Origin: Primula veris
Taxonomy: Eukaryota; Streptophyta; Magnoliopsida; Ericales; Primulaceae
Length of the DNA stretch: 64,000 nucleotides
Assembly (NCBI GenBank): GCA_963682055.1
Contig: OY821745.1
Location: 31,121,342-31,185,341 of the forward strand
Direction: 5' to 3'
This document shows positions 11,668 to 23,737 of the stretch, one piece after another (the stretch's first letter is position 1; each line of letters opens with the position of its first letter). The position numbers and the translations under genes are program-made. The notes beneath the pieces were generated by a model, which saw only the letters and a program-made list of their open reading frames with translations, was not told where the DNA came from and did not search any database.

Positions 11668-12892
11668 TGTTGAACATAGAGTTCAATAATGATTTTGATT
11701 ATTACTTTGATTATGCGTTTAATGATTTTACGATTTCGATGATATAACTCTTGTCTTGTCCAAAAATAGAAAACGTATATTTCAAGTCTTTAAATGATAG
11801 AGCATTCGATAACGAAGCCATAGGTTCAAGCGGAACCAAAATCGGAGCTAAAACGAAGGAGTTATGAGCATTCGAAGATTTACGGGACCAGGATTACAGT
11901 CGACCGATCGACTGGACAAAAACGACCGATCGTTTTTGGTCCAATTTCTTCCAGTGAGTCCAGTATAAAAACGACCGATCGTTTTCAGAAAACGACCGAT
12001 CGTTTTCTGTAAAACGACCGATCGACTGTAGAAAACGACCGATCGTTTTCTGCAGTTTTCGAAAACAGCTTTTCAGCTTATTCTGGAAAAGAGCTGTTAT
12101 AACCTTTCAACGGTCATATCCCAGAAAAACAGACTTTGCTGTTATATAAACCACCCAAATCTCTCTCCTAAATTACCAATTACAACATCTATTAACTTCC
12201 TTCAACCTATCTCATAAAAACCCTAAAATCACCATTTTTGGTGAATATATTCGAGAAAGAGGGAAATCAAAGAAAAGGAGATTCAAGCTCGATCATCATC
12301 AACAACTCACCAATTAGCTTTTTAAGAAGCAATTAGAATAGTGAGTGTAGTTACGTTTTGTAACAAAAATTGTATCGAGTATTTTATAAACTCAATTTTT
12401 GTGAGCGAGTGATCGGGTAGAGGTTTTGTAAGCAAGTGAAGCTTAAAAGCTCTAGGTTTTTCATTCGGGTACTCATAAATTGAGGGGGAGTCGTAGACTC
12501 GTAGACGTGTTCTCTTGCACTTGTATCAAGAGTAGGAACCTCGGGTAGAGGGTGAGCCAATCGGACGATTGAGCTCAATAGGATTTGTAATATCCGCAAG
12601 AACATTTTTAGTGAAATACTCGGTAGTACCGAGAAGAGGACGTAGGCGCGTTTGCCGAACCTCTATAAATCACGGTGTCATTTTCTTCCCTTGCTTTTAC
12701 TTTCCGCAACTTATATTCTTGCATATTTATTGCTTGCGTTTAGTTATTTTAACAATTTATTAACTCTTGTTAAAACGCTTAAGTTTAGAATTGCATAAGT
12801 TGGGTGGTTAGTTGCATAGAATTTTAATTAGACGAAAATCGCCAAATCCTTATTCACCCCCCCTCTAAGGATTAGCCGCACCGGGGCCAACA
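11668..12892 (+). repeat. 3' LTR of the gag-only element
   Basis: 1225 bases, TGTTGAACATAG to GGGGCCAACA, nearly identical to 7887-9124. It has six rather than seven GACCGATCG units and a short internal duplication (GTAGACTCGTAGACG) near 12491. The TATA box is at 12143-12150. Confidence 0.93.
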
Positions 12893-12897
12893 CATGC
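12893..12897. repeat. Target-site duplication CATGC (right)
   Basis: Directly follows the 3' LTR terminal CA and matches 7882-7886. Confidence 0.93.
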
Positions 12898-14330
12898 CAC
12901 CATTTATTGCCTATGAATTGATATAACATATGCGATGTATTAATTACCCATAAAAAATGATAAAAGTCACACTTTAGTGTTGGATAAATAATAACTCATG
13001 TGGTTTAATATTACTACTCCATGTTAAAACTAGTTTACATGAGTATAACATGCATTTATATTACGATATTGTTGAATGTTATTTTATCTTATCACATAAA
13101 AGCTCGTAGACATCTATATGTTACATGAGCTTATAAATTGCCTCGAATTTGAACATTTTACAATGTATCTCTTCTGAGTAGAAATTTTCCTCAAGATTAC
13201 ACATTTAGATGTAGTTTTTGAGTTGAAAATTTGCGAAATCCGGTATATGTATTCACATTTAAGTTGGAATAATTATGAATCTTTCCCAAATATGCTCACC
13301 TATTTGGATACGATGTCTAGGAAAGATAAAGGCGGAAGTCGCTCTCCTAATGAGGTTGGTTTTTAAGTGGCATTCGTGTCCACCCCTCTTACCGTCTTTC
13401 CTGGTCGTGTTTAAGTAGATTTGTTTATATTTATAAATCTAAAATGTTTTCTTTTATTAAGAAGAAATCCGTTGCACAAGAGTGCTGGAGCGTTAGAATA
13501 GAGCCTGCGTGCGAGGTAAGATTTTGGTTACGTTAGGCTGGCTTTTCTGTTGTGTCAATTGGAAAACTAACCTATTAGTCTAGTCTAAATTTTTAACTTC
13601 ACATTACTCGGGCCTAGAGATAACAGGACACACCTTTGTTGCTCGAAAGGGAGAAGGAAAGAGAAAATCCGATATAATAGGGAAAGGTGAAATGTGGAGA
13701 AATTTTAAATGAAATCAAATATATATATATATATATATACACGTAAGAAAACGGTAAACGGGAAAGAAGAATTGAAAATCAGGAATAAGACGATTTTCCA
13801 AAAAGAAAACAAGTTTCTTGGTAGCTATGAGCTTATGATCGATACACATTAATCACATTTTTATTGGAGGCTAATATATATGTTTAGCTACTTTTATTAC
13901 TAATTAACTTCTTATTAATATATAAAATTCCATTTTCTCGCGTGTTGCCGTGTGTTGTAGACTTGTATAGTTGTATGCATGATGGAGAATGATGGATACC
14001 CCGTAATGCAGCTGAACCGGTTTGGACTAGCCGTTACGAGACTTGGTCATTTTTGTAGTTTATTATTCTTTACTAGACTTAATATTTAATCAATTTTATA
14101 TATGAATTGCAATTATAAGTGTTGAGTCAAGACTCATATTTGATTGTATATATATTAGCTTAGTATATGTTCATTATTAGTTTTGGAGCACCTGATCAAT
14201 GTTCCATAATTTTCTTTGAACAATATACGTTAATTTAGAATGTGTGAGAATAGATGGTTGTGACTTTTCAAACCATTGTATATTTTAATATACTAACTAC
14301 CATATTTAAATGATTGGGTGCAACTATTAG
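12898..14330. other. Intergenic, no gene recognised
   Basis: No supported gene. A (TA)n microsatellite lies at about 13720-13739. The block 13987-14120 is one member of a diverged direct repeat whose partner is 16033-16165. Confidence 0.45.
13987..14120 (+). repeat. Direct repeat, upstream member
   Basis: Starts TGATGGATACCCC and shares with 16033-16165 the blocks CCGGTTTGG, GACTTGGT, AGTTTATTATT.TTTACTAGA, a run of ATTTAATTAAT-like sequence, and AATTGCAATTA. The pair lies about 2.05 kb apart and both begin with TG, so they may be remnants of LTRs of an old element; terminal CA and a target duplication were not found. Confidence 0.5.
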
Positions 14331-14339
14331 TATGGGTGA
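14331..14339. repeat. 9-bp target-site duplication (left) of MITE
   Basis: TATGGGTGA here is repeated exactly at 14592-14600 on the other side of the fold-back element. Nine bases is the usual size for Mutator-like elements. Confidence 0.75.
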
Positions 14340-14591
14340 GAGTTTTTCTTTTGTCGCTTTGGAAGTTAAACGGGATAAAATTCCGTTAATTTTTTAACCG
14401 TTGGATCATTTTATAAGTTAGATATGGATCCTAGGATGATGGACGTATAATAGGTATTTGTTAATTTAAGGTTTTGTTTTTGTTGTTTAGGATATAGATC
14501 TTATGGTCCATATCTATTCAAAACCTTAAAACGGTTAAAACAATAAGGGGATTTTGTCCCGTTTAACGCTCTAACGGCACAAAGGGGACCC
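14340..14591. mobile_element. Mutator-like fold-back MITE, 252 bp
   Basis: Both halves are imperfect inverted copies along almost their whole length. GTTAAACGGGATAAAAT (left) matches inverted GTTAAACGGGACAAAAT (right), TTTTTTAACCG matches inverted GTTTTAACCG, and TAGATATGGATCC matches inverted TAGATATGGACC. With the exact 9-bp duplication on each side, this is a well-supported MULE-type MITE without coding capacity. Confidence 0.82.
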
Positions 14592-14600
14592 TATGGGTGA

Positions 14601-15455
14601 ATAACTGTTATATCCAATGGTTGTATCTTTTCATAGAAGGTCACTTTCTTCTTCTATTTAAACTTAAAACTCATGTTTTCAGTACTTACAAAATCTACTC
14701 TCTCCAGAATTATTATTGTTTCCTTAAGGAGGATTTCTTAGAAGTCCTTCAATATTGTTGATTGCAGTTCTTCACGTATAAAAAGGCATTTTTTGTATCC
14801 CGGAAACGACTTTGCTTGTAACCCAACAACAAACTCTATCGAGTGGGGGCAAATTAATTAAGTTTTAAAGAAAGCGTCTTTAGATACGCCTCAAAGGTTT
14901 ACATCCATCATATTTACTTACTGTTCTAACAATAAGGTCCTCGGGTGTTTAACTAATTGCAAAATGTCTGACGCTTTCCTATATCAAAGAATATCCAAAT
15001 TAAGAACTTTTTTACAAGAATGTAGAAAATACTTCTGTTCTGTTTCTGCAATTTGAATATACAAATTCGCATGAGCAAGAAATTAATTATGAATGCTTAA
15101 AGCTGACCCTACATTGGAGTTTTTCCAGTTTTACAGATTTGTCGAGTTGTACGGGGTTAAATTCTCTATAGCAAATGATGTCTAAACTACAAGCTGTTTT
15201 ACAAATATATTTCTAAGATATTTACGCAAGTTTTGCAATTCAAACCGTGCATGGATACACGATAAATGAGTCATGATTTGTTGAAATTGGTCATAATGTT
15301 TAGTGTTTTTTTTGTTTGACAGATTTGACGGAGTTTGGAAATTTTGTTTTCCCATAGTATATGTTACGATCAATGAGATGATACGATTAATGAGATGATT
15401 TGACTTTAGTCTACACTGATACATTATTATTTTTTATTGGGGAGAGTGATTACGT
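14601..15455. other. Intergenic, possible decayed LTR-like sequence
   Basis: No gene is recognised. A TATA-like CTATTTAAAC near 14657, a GTATAAAAAGG near 14777 and a later GAGTGGGGGCAAATTAATTA resemble promoter and leader parts of retroelements. No complete structure can be shown. Confidence 0.3.
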
Positions 15456-15459
15456 TGGG

Positions 15460-16032
15460 CACTCAATGGACTACGACGAGCTAAAACTTAGGGACAAGTT
15501 ACAATTTCAAGAGTGATGGAGTAACATGTCCATATTATGTAAGAAAAGGGCTGAGGTAAACATGACTTCCGTGATAGACATTGTAGAACTGACCGATCTC
15601 ATATAAGATAAACTCCAGTTTATAGTGGAGTCGCGGACTAATAATCTTGATCCACTACCAGAGCTTACGACTATACATTCATGTAAGCACTGTTGTTCGG
15701 AAAAATTTATTGATGCTAGCTATTCTTGAGAGAGACTAACTTATTTTACTGACCATAGTTGATTGAGTTGCCAGCTTTTCCAACATAGACATTTTCGATA
15801 TTGAGGGTTGGGACAATCACTTGAAATTTAAGATTGTTGAGGGATTTGAGAAATTCGAGGGGAGTGATGAGTCTTCTGCCACATCGTGGGAGAGGACTTG
15901 CTATGGTGGATTGGAGAAGTGTATTTAGCTAGACTTCCACTGGATAGAAGAACTAAGAAATCGAGTTTGAGTATCACGTTTGCTAAAATCTTGACTTTGA
16001 GGCCAAGGTCATTTTCGAAGAATGGGCAAGTG
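15460..16032 (+). pseudogene. Coding-like relic of unknown family
   Basis: One plus-strand frame from about 15466 reads as protein-like charged sequence (for example MDYDELKLRDKLQFQ, later VNMTSVIDIVELTDLI) with only two stops in about 240 bases. Further on, around 15800-15930, another coding-like stretch occurs (SSATSWERTCYGG), also ending in stops. No family is recognised. Lying between the two direct repeats at 13987 and 16033, it may be the interior of a dead retroelement. Confidence 0.25.
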
Positions 16033-16165
16033 ATGGATACCCGCAAGTGAGCCGACCCGGTTTGGGCAAGTTGCAGGACTTGGTTGTTTTATTAGTTTAT
16101 TATTATTTACTAGATTTATTTAATTAATGACATTCGTTAATTGCAATTAAGGTTTTCGGGTTTTA
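16033..16165 (+). repeat. Direct repeat, downstream member
   Basis: Diverged copy of 13987-14120, starting TGATGGATACCCG and ending AATTGCAATTAAGG. It lacks the MITE that inserted a few hundred bases after the upstream member. Confidence 0.5.
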
Positions 16166-18418
16166 CCTAATTGCAAATTGCTTGGGTTTGTCATATATGA
16201 AAGTTGAAACTTGACGTTTACTTTGTTTATAGATTAGACGATAATTAAGTATGAATCGACGAGCATTCATTCTCTAATCTTGTGGTGATTTTTAACGTTT
16301 CGTGGTAGTGTAGGCCCAAGTTTGATGGTCGTGTTGTACCGTATAACAACCTTATACCGCGGTGATGTCTATTTCCATGGGAGAAATATGCTTTAAATGA
16401 TTATTATTTTGTCCTTTTGGTTTTGGAAAAATATTTGCATATTTTTTTATTGACTAAATAACAATTTGTTCACTTTAAGTGTGTGTTGTTAAAAAGAAGG
16501 CTGTAAGTACGAGATGCCTGGAGTAATTTATGATATTTATCCATTTTTTGTTGCAGTGACTTCAATTAATTACTAAGCACATTTCTTTCGTTCTTTTATT
16601 TCAACTCGTATTGCATTTGCCTTAGTCCTTACCTAAGTTTTTGAGTTTTTATTATCAATAACCTAAGCATATATGTAAGTCGGAGTAACCCAATATTTTT
16701 CTATAATGAAAAAACTCCGGTTTTTTTTTTCTTGACAAACATGCATCACGAATTTATGATAATTGTCGATTTAAGTTAAAATGTCGTACGTATCCATTTT
16801 TACTGTCCTAATTTTTTTAGTATAGTCTATCATAGTTTTTTTTTATTTTTTATAGATAATTAGATAAAAAACAATTCAATCTAATAGTCAACAAAAACTA
16901 TAAAAGAAAAGATAAGTAAAAAAAGGGTTGACACGATTATATATCCGATACTTTTTCGGTACGTTTGTAATAAATTTGATTTTTATTTTTTACGTAACAT
17001 ATTTGAAATATATCCGATACTTTTTCGGTACGTTTGTAATAAATTTGATTTTTATTTTTCTTGATACGGTGCACTATAATTTAGGATGTGCCAACCAACA
17101 AAATATTTTAGTTTTAAATTAATTTTAGGGTATTAGTTATTTTGAGTTCATTAATATATGTTGTGTTTTAGTGGTTGACACACATTTACCTGATTTACGA
17201 TAGTGTTGCTCTGAAATAACTATCCTAATCGAATTGATAATTTTTTTTTAACTACTCATCCGAAAGAGTATATAGGTAATAATAAATAGTAATATTTATA
17301 TAAGATAACCATAAAAAGTAGAACGGATCTATGTCATAATGCATGTTTCAACAAAAAAGATTACTTATATACAAGTCAAGCAAAATAGTCTACTATCCGG
17401 GACCCAATGGAAATTGCCATGCAATTTCCTCACACCATATTTATCAGGTAACCGCTATTTAGTCTAACACTGCAACTTCCATGCAAGTTCTTGGTATGAT
17501 CCAGCACATTATTATATTTGTACCATATATATTCGTTTGAGCAATTTCCGAGTACATGAATGAAACTTAATACCACTTGCTAAGAAAATTTATAATGTGG
17601 GTCAAGATCATCCCTAAATCGGGTTTATTTGCACTGTATTCCGATTTTGTTATTTCAACCTCAACAAATCGTAATTCAAAATTCAGCATAGTTAAAATAG
17701 GGTATCGTCGATTTTTTACATCGCTATCAAATTTGACCGATAGAGGTATATATATGAACGATTCTGCTAACATGTGTCTTGACATGTTAAAGTACATATA
17801 ATATGTTAACAACTCTCATAATTATTATTCAAATATTCAAGATTAAACATATTGTGTGTATATATATATATGGAATTAGAGATTTTGGTTGATCAAAACT
17901 AATTTATATGTAAATTAATGCAGTCATTAATTTAGTATATGATTTTTTTTGTAAAAATATTAAAGTTTTTATATCTTATGAAACAAAAATATCAAAAATT
18001 GAAAGCATCCAAAATAATAAATTTTATCCATAAACTAAACTACAAGATAATAGAATCAGAGATATATAATTCAAACTTTTGAGAATTGTGAAATACTTGT
18101 GCAATTTTTATTTGTCCAATTTTAGAATGAAAAAAAAAAATAGATCCAAGTTTAACAAACTAAATGAAATTGATGAAAATTGTTTCTGCCAAAAATCACA
18201 CTAGCTAGAATTATTCACATCAAACGTAAACATAATATTTTACTTTAAAATATGGTAAAATTATAGTATATAGAATGAATGCGGGTCCATAATTTGTAAT
18301 GTTATAGCAAAATAATTGATACAAAATATAAAATGACATAATTAATGTACTGCATTTTAAAAGATATAATATAATCAAGTCATATCATTTAATTTTCATA
18401 ATTTATCGTCTTTATATA
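16166..18418. other. Intergenic, AT-rich, no gene recognised
   Basis: Open frames on both strands near 17567-17812 overlap each other and have no recognisable motif. Besides the 69-base duplication at 16939-17063 there is a small (TA)n run near 17857-17871. Confidence 0.45.
16939..17063. repeat. Tandem duplication, 69-base period
   Basis: TATATCCGATACTTTTTCGG followed by TACGTTTGTAATAAATTTG and a T-rich tail occurs at about 16940 and again 69 bases later. The copies are identical over about 52 bases. Confidence 0.85.
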
Positions 18419-19161
18419 GTCAGCATAATCTAAATTCAGTTTGAGACTCGTACTTTGGAAAACAAAGTCGTAGTTTCCAAGTAAAACTCGTTGTTCTGAA
18501 ATCAACCCCGTACTTCTGAAGTACAATGCTTGAATTTTCTGAAAATGCTGAGATTTTCTGTATTTCGTAGCGAGAAAATCAAATTATATTAGTGAGATTT
18601 TACTGGTCACTATTAATTTGAGTTCAAACTTTTTTTTTTTTTTTTACTTATAAATTGCTTAAAAATTTAGTCGGTACACTTTAAAACCTTTTTTCTCTTT
18701 TTAGTATTATTTTGCATTATAGTATAGTGGTCTTAAGATAAGCCATCTAGCTAATTGCCAGAAACACACAGACAATATAACAACGGATCAACAAGGTATG
18801 TGTTAGTGTTTTATTTTTTATTTTCCTGTTATACTTCCAACTTATCTCTCTACAGGAAATGATAATCCGACATTGTTGATTAGAAAAAAAAAGTGTTGTT
18901 AAATAGCAGTAAATAACGAATATATAAACGTAAAAATGTTGTCAAATATGGAGGCCAGAGACGTAATTTCCAAAACATACTCGTTAATAAAAGTAATGAG
19001 ATAGCATCACGAAATCAAGAAAAGTCAATATTTTCAGAAAAATCAAGTCTCGTACTTGAGAAGTACGAGTTTGATTTCAGAACAGCGAGCTTGCATGACT
19101 TCGGAACTACGACTTTGTTTTTTAAAATACGAGTCTCAGACTGGATTCAGATTATGCTAAC
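18419..19161. mobile_element. Long-TIR fold-back element, about 743 bp
   Basis: The left arm (18419 to about 18600) matches the reverse complement of the right arm (about 18980-19161). Shared blocks are GT(C/T)AGCATAATCT, TGAGACTCGTA, AACAAAGTCGTAGTT, TGTTCTGAAATCAA, CTCGTACTTCT and TTTTCTGAAAAT. The spacer has no coding capacity and a T15-type run. No clean target duplication was found, so the superfamily is open. Confidence 0.7.
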
Positions 19162-20800
19162 GGTATGAATACGTCACATTTTCATAATACAAGTGTAATT
19201 AAAGTACAGATAATTAATGTGATCACATTTAATGCTCTTAATGCGTGCCTGGATGCATATATAAGTTAGCTTTTACCGTGTACAAATTTACAAATATTAT
19301 GTAAGTTGGTATAAGTTTTCGTCTAGTTCTCAGGATAAACTGGTTGCATTTATCGATTTCATACACATGGTGTATACCAATCATAAAATGCAGTTGCTAT
19401 TTGCTCGAAACCAAGAGCTATATAAATTATATATACATATATTTGATCCAGTACAATATAATGCTCCGAAGTATTTTATTACTAAACTACAAATTCGTTT
19501 CAAGGCAAAGGCCAATACAATACTACATAGTTATATTGATAATAAGAATCCTTGGATTTATATTTGCAAAAAAAAACTTGGATCGGTGACATGCTAAAAC
19601 TTGCTTATACGACGAACCGATTAAAATCTAAAGACCTAACTGCTGGAATTTTTATTTATAAATAATTATTAGCTTGAATTATAATTCGTCACAACAGTCG
19701 CGTCATTTTAAATAAACGGTTTTATCTTTTATGAAAATACATATTGACCACTATATATACATCATTTTTAATTCATTAAATACATGGCATTAAAATCATA
19801 ATCATTTTTCAGAAAACATACTTGCATATTTTATTCATATATTTAATTAGAGAAATAAAGTCTGAACCGTCAAAGATCCGTTCGGGCGTTTTGATTGCAT
19901 ACTCCTTCCGACCGTATTGTGAGACCATTTTATCCGGGAAGTACAACGCTCATCGATCCTCAGAGCGTGTGAGAGACGAAACTGTTCTTAAATAGATATT
20001 GTGATACCATAAACTCAGTCCGTCTTTTACAATTTTCAAGTACAAATGATCAAACCATTTCGCTAACGAATACCGCCATCTTTGATATACGGTACACAAC
20101 TATTTAATTAATTTAACGTAATAATTACGTGTTAATAAGACATAGAATCGGTTACCATAATATTATATATTTATATTTATTAGTACGAAGTAAAATACCG
20201 CACACTAACCGCAGGAGAAACTAGTATGAAACATGCTTAAAAGAGGACATTTTATGATACGTGATTATTTGGTAGAAAGCCTTTTAGGTTAATTTGAATA
20301 AATGATACTTTGCGTGCCCAAACAGGCTAAATATTTTATTTACTACTCCCTCTCCTCCGTATCAATCATATACGAAATCAGGTGCAATTTTCATCGGTTT
20401 TGAATATGTAACTAAATTGTCAAAATAAATTTTTTCTAAATTCTATTATATAGTTTAACATTTAAACTATGTAAAAAAATTTAAAATTTTCCGTTTCGAC
20501 AATTTAGTTATATGTTCAAAACCGATCAAAGTTACGTGTTGGGGTTTAGTACATGAGATATAAATTAATACTACCCATTTTCATTCTGCCTGTTGGCCTT
20601 GTACCCCCGATATATTTTCTCGTTTTTTACTGCACTTTCATGACACTCTTTAACGTGACAAGATTGGACACGCGATAGGTGCGTGTGTCACCTAATTTTA
20701 TTTATTTATTTTAGTCTTCGCCAACTTTTCTTTCCCTTTATTTGGGAATAATTTTTTTTCTTCCTCAAAATTGTTTTTAAACTTATATGCCTTGAGCACT
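19162..20800. other. Intergenic upstream of the CML gene
   Basis: No gene is recognised; overlapping small frames at 19344-19597 lack motifs. A smaller fold-back lies at about 20340-20560, described separately. The block near 19900 begins TACTCCTTCCG, reminiscent of Stowaway-type ends, but no matching right end was found. Confidence 0.4.
20343..20560. mobile_element. Probable MITE with inverted repeats
   Basis: ATCGGTTTTGAATATGTAAC followed by TAAATTGTC on the left is inverted on the right as GACAATTTAGTTATATGTTC then AAAACCGAT. The arms are about 50 bases. The left flank TACTCCCTCTCCTCCGT resembles a Stowaway end. Exact borders and target duplication are not resolved. Confidence 0.55.
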
Positions 20801-20806
20801 CACTTC

Positions 20807-20814
20807 TATAAAAG
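20807..20814 (+). promoter_or_regulatory. Probable TATA box of the CML gene
   Basis: TATAAAAG lies 63 bases before the start codon at 20870, leaving room for a leader of about 30 bases. No other gene is near. Confidence 0.55.
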
Positions 20815-20869
20815 CCAAAAGATGTTGTACATATCTGAGCTATAAAACTTGTCTTGTTTTTTTCTTCCA

Positions 20870-22242
20870 ATGGAACCAGAACGGATTCCGAAATCATTGG
20901 GTTGTTTGCCTAATAAAAACTTTAAACTATTCCTCAATCATTCAAAATCGAAATCCGACTCAAACTTGAGTTCCCCTCGAACTCCGATATCACCTATTAC
21001 TCCAAAAAGAAGTAAAGAAGATGAGCTCAGAAAAGTTTTTCGTCATTTTGATAGCAACGACGATGGCAAGATCTCCGCTAGCGAGCTTAGATCTTATTTC
21101 GGATCAATAGGTTGCTTAATTGTTCTTCCTAAACTTTACCCTGCTAAAAGAAAATTTTATGTCACATGTGTCCTGCATAATCATTTTATTTTGCATTTTC
21201 TGGCCAAGGACTCACCAAGCAATCAACGAATAAAGCAACCTTACAGATCCAGATAGGATGGTTTTCCCCTTTTATAGAGGCACTTTCTTTTCCGTCTTGG
21301 TCCTCGAATCCCGCCCACCAAAGGGCTAAGTCGAATTGTCTAGATGTGATAAAGTAATTTTCCTTATGATGAGGAAATTATAAACTGAAAGTAGAGAAAT
21401 TAATCAAACAAAATAAGCAATGATAAACTTAATAATAATCTTAATGGCATCACAATAATTCTTAAAGTAAATTTGAAATTGTTTATGTTAATTATGAGTG
21501 TGATTCAACCGGGCCGGAGAAGTTGCTATTAATAAATCTTGAGACTTGAGTCACTCGATTGTAGTAATATTATTTTCTAGAAATGAAAAATGGAAACACG
21601 CAAAACCAATTTCATACATATAACTAGTTTTCATACTCACCTGGTTAGAGTTTTTTTTTTATTTTTAACTTTACAATATTGTACTGAGATTATAAATTAA
21701 TCCTCTAATCTCAGTTCCCAAAAAAAGTTATTAGTTATGAAAATTCTACTCCTGTATGGAGTAAAACTACATTCATATTTATAAAAGATTATATTTAGTC
21801 AAGAAGGGCATATTAGTTCAAGCCTTCAAGGGCACTTTAACTTTGCCTAACAGTGTTAAAATTTCGTATTCATGATCTCTTGATTAGTTACATACTTGTG
21901 TATACTTATTAGTTAATCATGCGTATAGGCGAGTACATGTCACACGAGGAGGCACAAGAAGTGATAGATGAGTTGGACACAAATGGAGACAAAATGATAG
22001 ATTTTGAAGAATTTATGACCCTAATGAAGAAAGAAGGTGATGACAATGATCTCAAGGCGGCTTTTGAGGTCTTCGAGTTCCAAAAGGGGTCTGGTACTAT
22101 AACACCCAAGAGCTTACAAAGGGTAATGAGTCGACTCGGTGAGTCGAAAACATACGATGAGTGTGCTGCAATGATCCAAGTCTTTGATGTGGATGGAAAT
22201 GGAGAGATTGATTTTCATGAGTTTCACCGAATGATGGGTTAA
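20870..22242 (+). CDS. CML41: Calmodulin-like EF-hand protein, CML41-like, two exons
   Basis: Exon 1 is 20870-21110 and exon 2 is 21929-22242, with a GT-AG intron in phase 1 (GG split codon), giving 184 aa. The family binds Ca2+ and relays calcium signals. A basic Ser/Pro-rich leader (about 1-48, with PRTPISPITPKR) precedes four EF-hands. Loop 1 at 61-72 (DSNDDGKISASE), loop 2 at 97-108 (Lys instead of Gly at position 6) and loop 4 at 167-178 (DVDGNGEIDFHE) look functional. Loop 3 at 130-141 (EFQKGSGTITPK) lacks the acidic ligands. The degenerate third loop and the GSIGEY joint match my recollection of Arabidopsis CML41, a plasmodesmata-linked CML; orthology is inferred. ATG 20870 is the first in frame. 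Confidence 0.88.
21111..21928 (+). other. Intron of the CML gene
   Basis: 818 bases from GTTGCT to CGTATAG. Splicing here joins the first EF-hand to the rest without a shift, whereas reading through adds unrelated residues. No further feature seen. Confidence 0.85.
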
Positions 22243-22385
22243 ATAATATTTAAATATGCACGATGTTTACTGGGTATTGTAGATAAAAAGAACCTAAAAA
22301 CATATAAAAATCTTTAAATGCAAAGTTTATAAGGAGTGTGTTTTTTTAGATATTCTAAAAAAATGTATAGAGAATTGAAGATTAT

Positions 22386-23339
22386 GGCCTTGTTTGGTAG
22401 TCAATGGAAAGTATACTTTTCCATATACTTTTACTTAAAATAAGTAAAAACTGTTTAGAGTTACAAAAATAAGTATGCTTAACGTAAAAGAAAAGGGGCT
22501 AAAAATATGCTTTTTGATAAGTAACATTTTGGATGTTTTTGAGGGGAAAAGTAAACTTGGTTTACCATTCATACCCAATATAAAACTATTGCCACAAGGC
22601 CCACATCTCATTTTCCCTTCATGAAAAAAAAAATGTTGTTACGATGGTACGATTATATCCATCTTTCTTTTTAACTGTTCGTATAAAACTAATTTGTGTT
22701 TATACATGTATTTAAAGACCAGCATTTGAAATTGTTAAATATATATATAAAAATTAATTTATGAATAAGTATGTCGTAAAATAATTTTAAAACACTATAT
22801 AAATAAAAACTTGGGTTTCCTTGAGTTTCGGTTTATCAGTTCATATCTATATCTGCTTGGTTTTACGGGAATAAGACACCCACTACTTGCTAGTACTATT
22901 TTGTAAATTTCTGTGATCTTGAATATAACAACGTTATGCGCCATGGATATGTAGGAGAGTGGGGTTCAATATTAGAAGATTTTAAATTCATGATCAGATT
23001 TGTAAAAACATGACAAAACTGTAGGCGACGTGGTTTAATTTGTAATTTATTTATATTCGCATACTCGTTATATTTTCATAAAATATTTGTTTAATAAAGC
23101 TTTCAGTGAAATATTGTTTGCTAATTAATTATTTAGTTATTATTCTAATATTGGAATAAAATATTCATTTTAATTCAAAAAGTAAACAGATTTTATCAAA
23201 CAATATTTTTATCGAAAAATATATTTTTACGGTATTCACCAAACAACAATTACTTATAAAAAGACTTATAAAAAGTATACTTTTCTATCTTTAGAAAAAA
23301 GTATACTTTTATACTTATAAGATGCGAGCAAACGAGACC
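22386..23339. mobile_element. Possible hAT-like non-autonomous element
   Basis: The left end GGCCTTGTTTGGTAGTC resembles the inverted right end GGTCTCGTTTGCTCG. Both are followed inward by AAGTATACTTTT blocks. No coding sequence lies between them. An 8-bp target duplication, expected for hAT, was not found, so the borders are provisional. Confidence 0.45.
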
Positions 23340-23737
23340 ATATGTCATGGCCCTGGCATTGTGTACTGTTGATATAATTTCTGGTCGGTTAATATTGAAA
23401 ATTTATTTTTAACCTAACTGTACTAAATTAGAAAATTTTATATCGTGAACTGATTACTTCTATGTTCACGTAGGTTTTAGTTAAAGGTAAAAACAAGACG
23501 TAGGAGGACATTAAGTAACGAGTATATTTATAATTTTATACTTGAAAATAAGTTGAGAAATTTACCCAAATGTGTTGCTTTAATGTACCCAAAAACAGAA
23601 ATAAAAAAATTAGTTTCTTAGTTTTACTTGTTATCGTCTAAAAAACTATCATAAGGGCAAATAGAAAACAAGTTATCATGAAGGTTAATTGACGAGGTTT
23701 ATCAATCGATGATTCAATTAATGCTAAATAAGTACAA

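Larger units (their letters stand above)
7887..12892 (+). mobile_element. Non-autonomous Ty1/copia-type LTR retrotransposon, gag only
   Basis: The element is 5006 bases long and flanked by the 5-bp duplication CATGC (7882-7886 and 12893-12897). It has LTRs of 1238 and 1225 bases, a TGGTATCAGAGC primer site and two polypurine tracts. The interior (9125-11667) encodes only a broken gag with two CCHC zinc knuckles. Protease, integrase, reverse transcriptase and RNase H are absent. A hand comparison of the LTRs finds about 14 substitutions plus two indels, roughly 1.1 percent, so insertion is recent. The double knuckle, LTR size and repeated polypurine tracts suggest the Sirevirus lineage. Movement must have relied on enzymes from another copy. 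Confidence 0.92.

Noticed and set aside
17567..17812. Overlapping open frames on both strands of about 75-81 codons
   Set aside because: Neither has a motif, promoter or splice signals; chance open frames in spacer DNA.
21285..21325. tRNA-like B box (TCGAATCCCGCC) in the CML intron
   Set aside because: No A box at the right spacing and no cloverleaf could be folded around it by eye.
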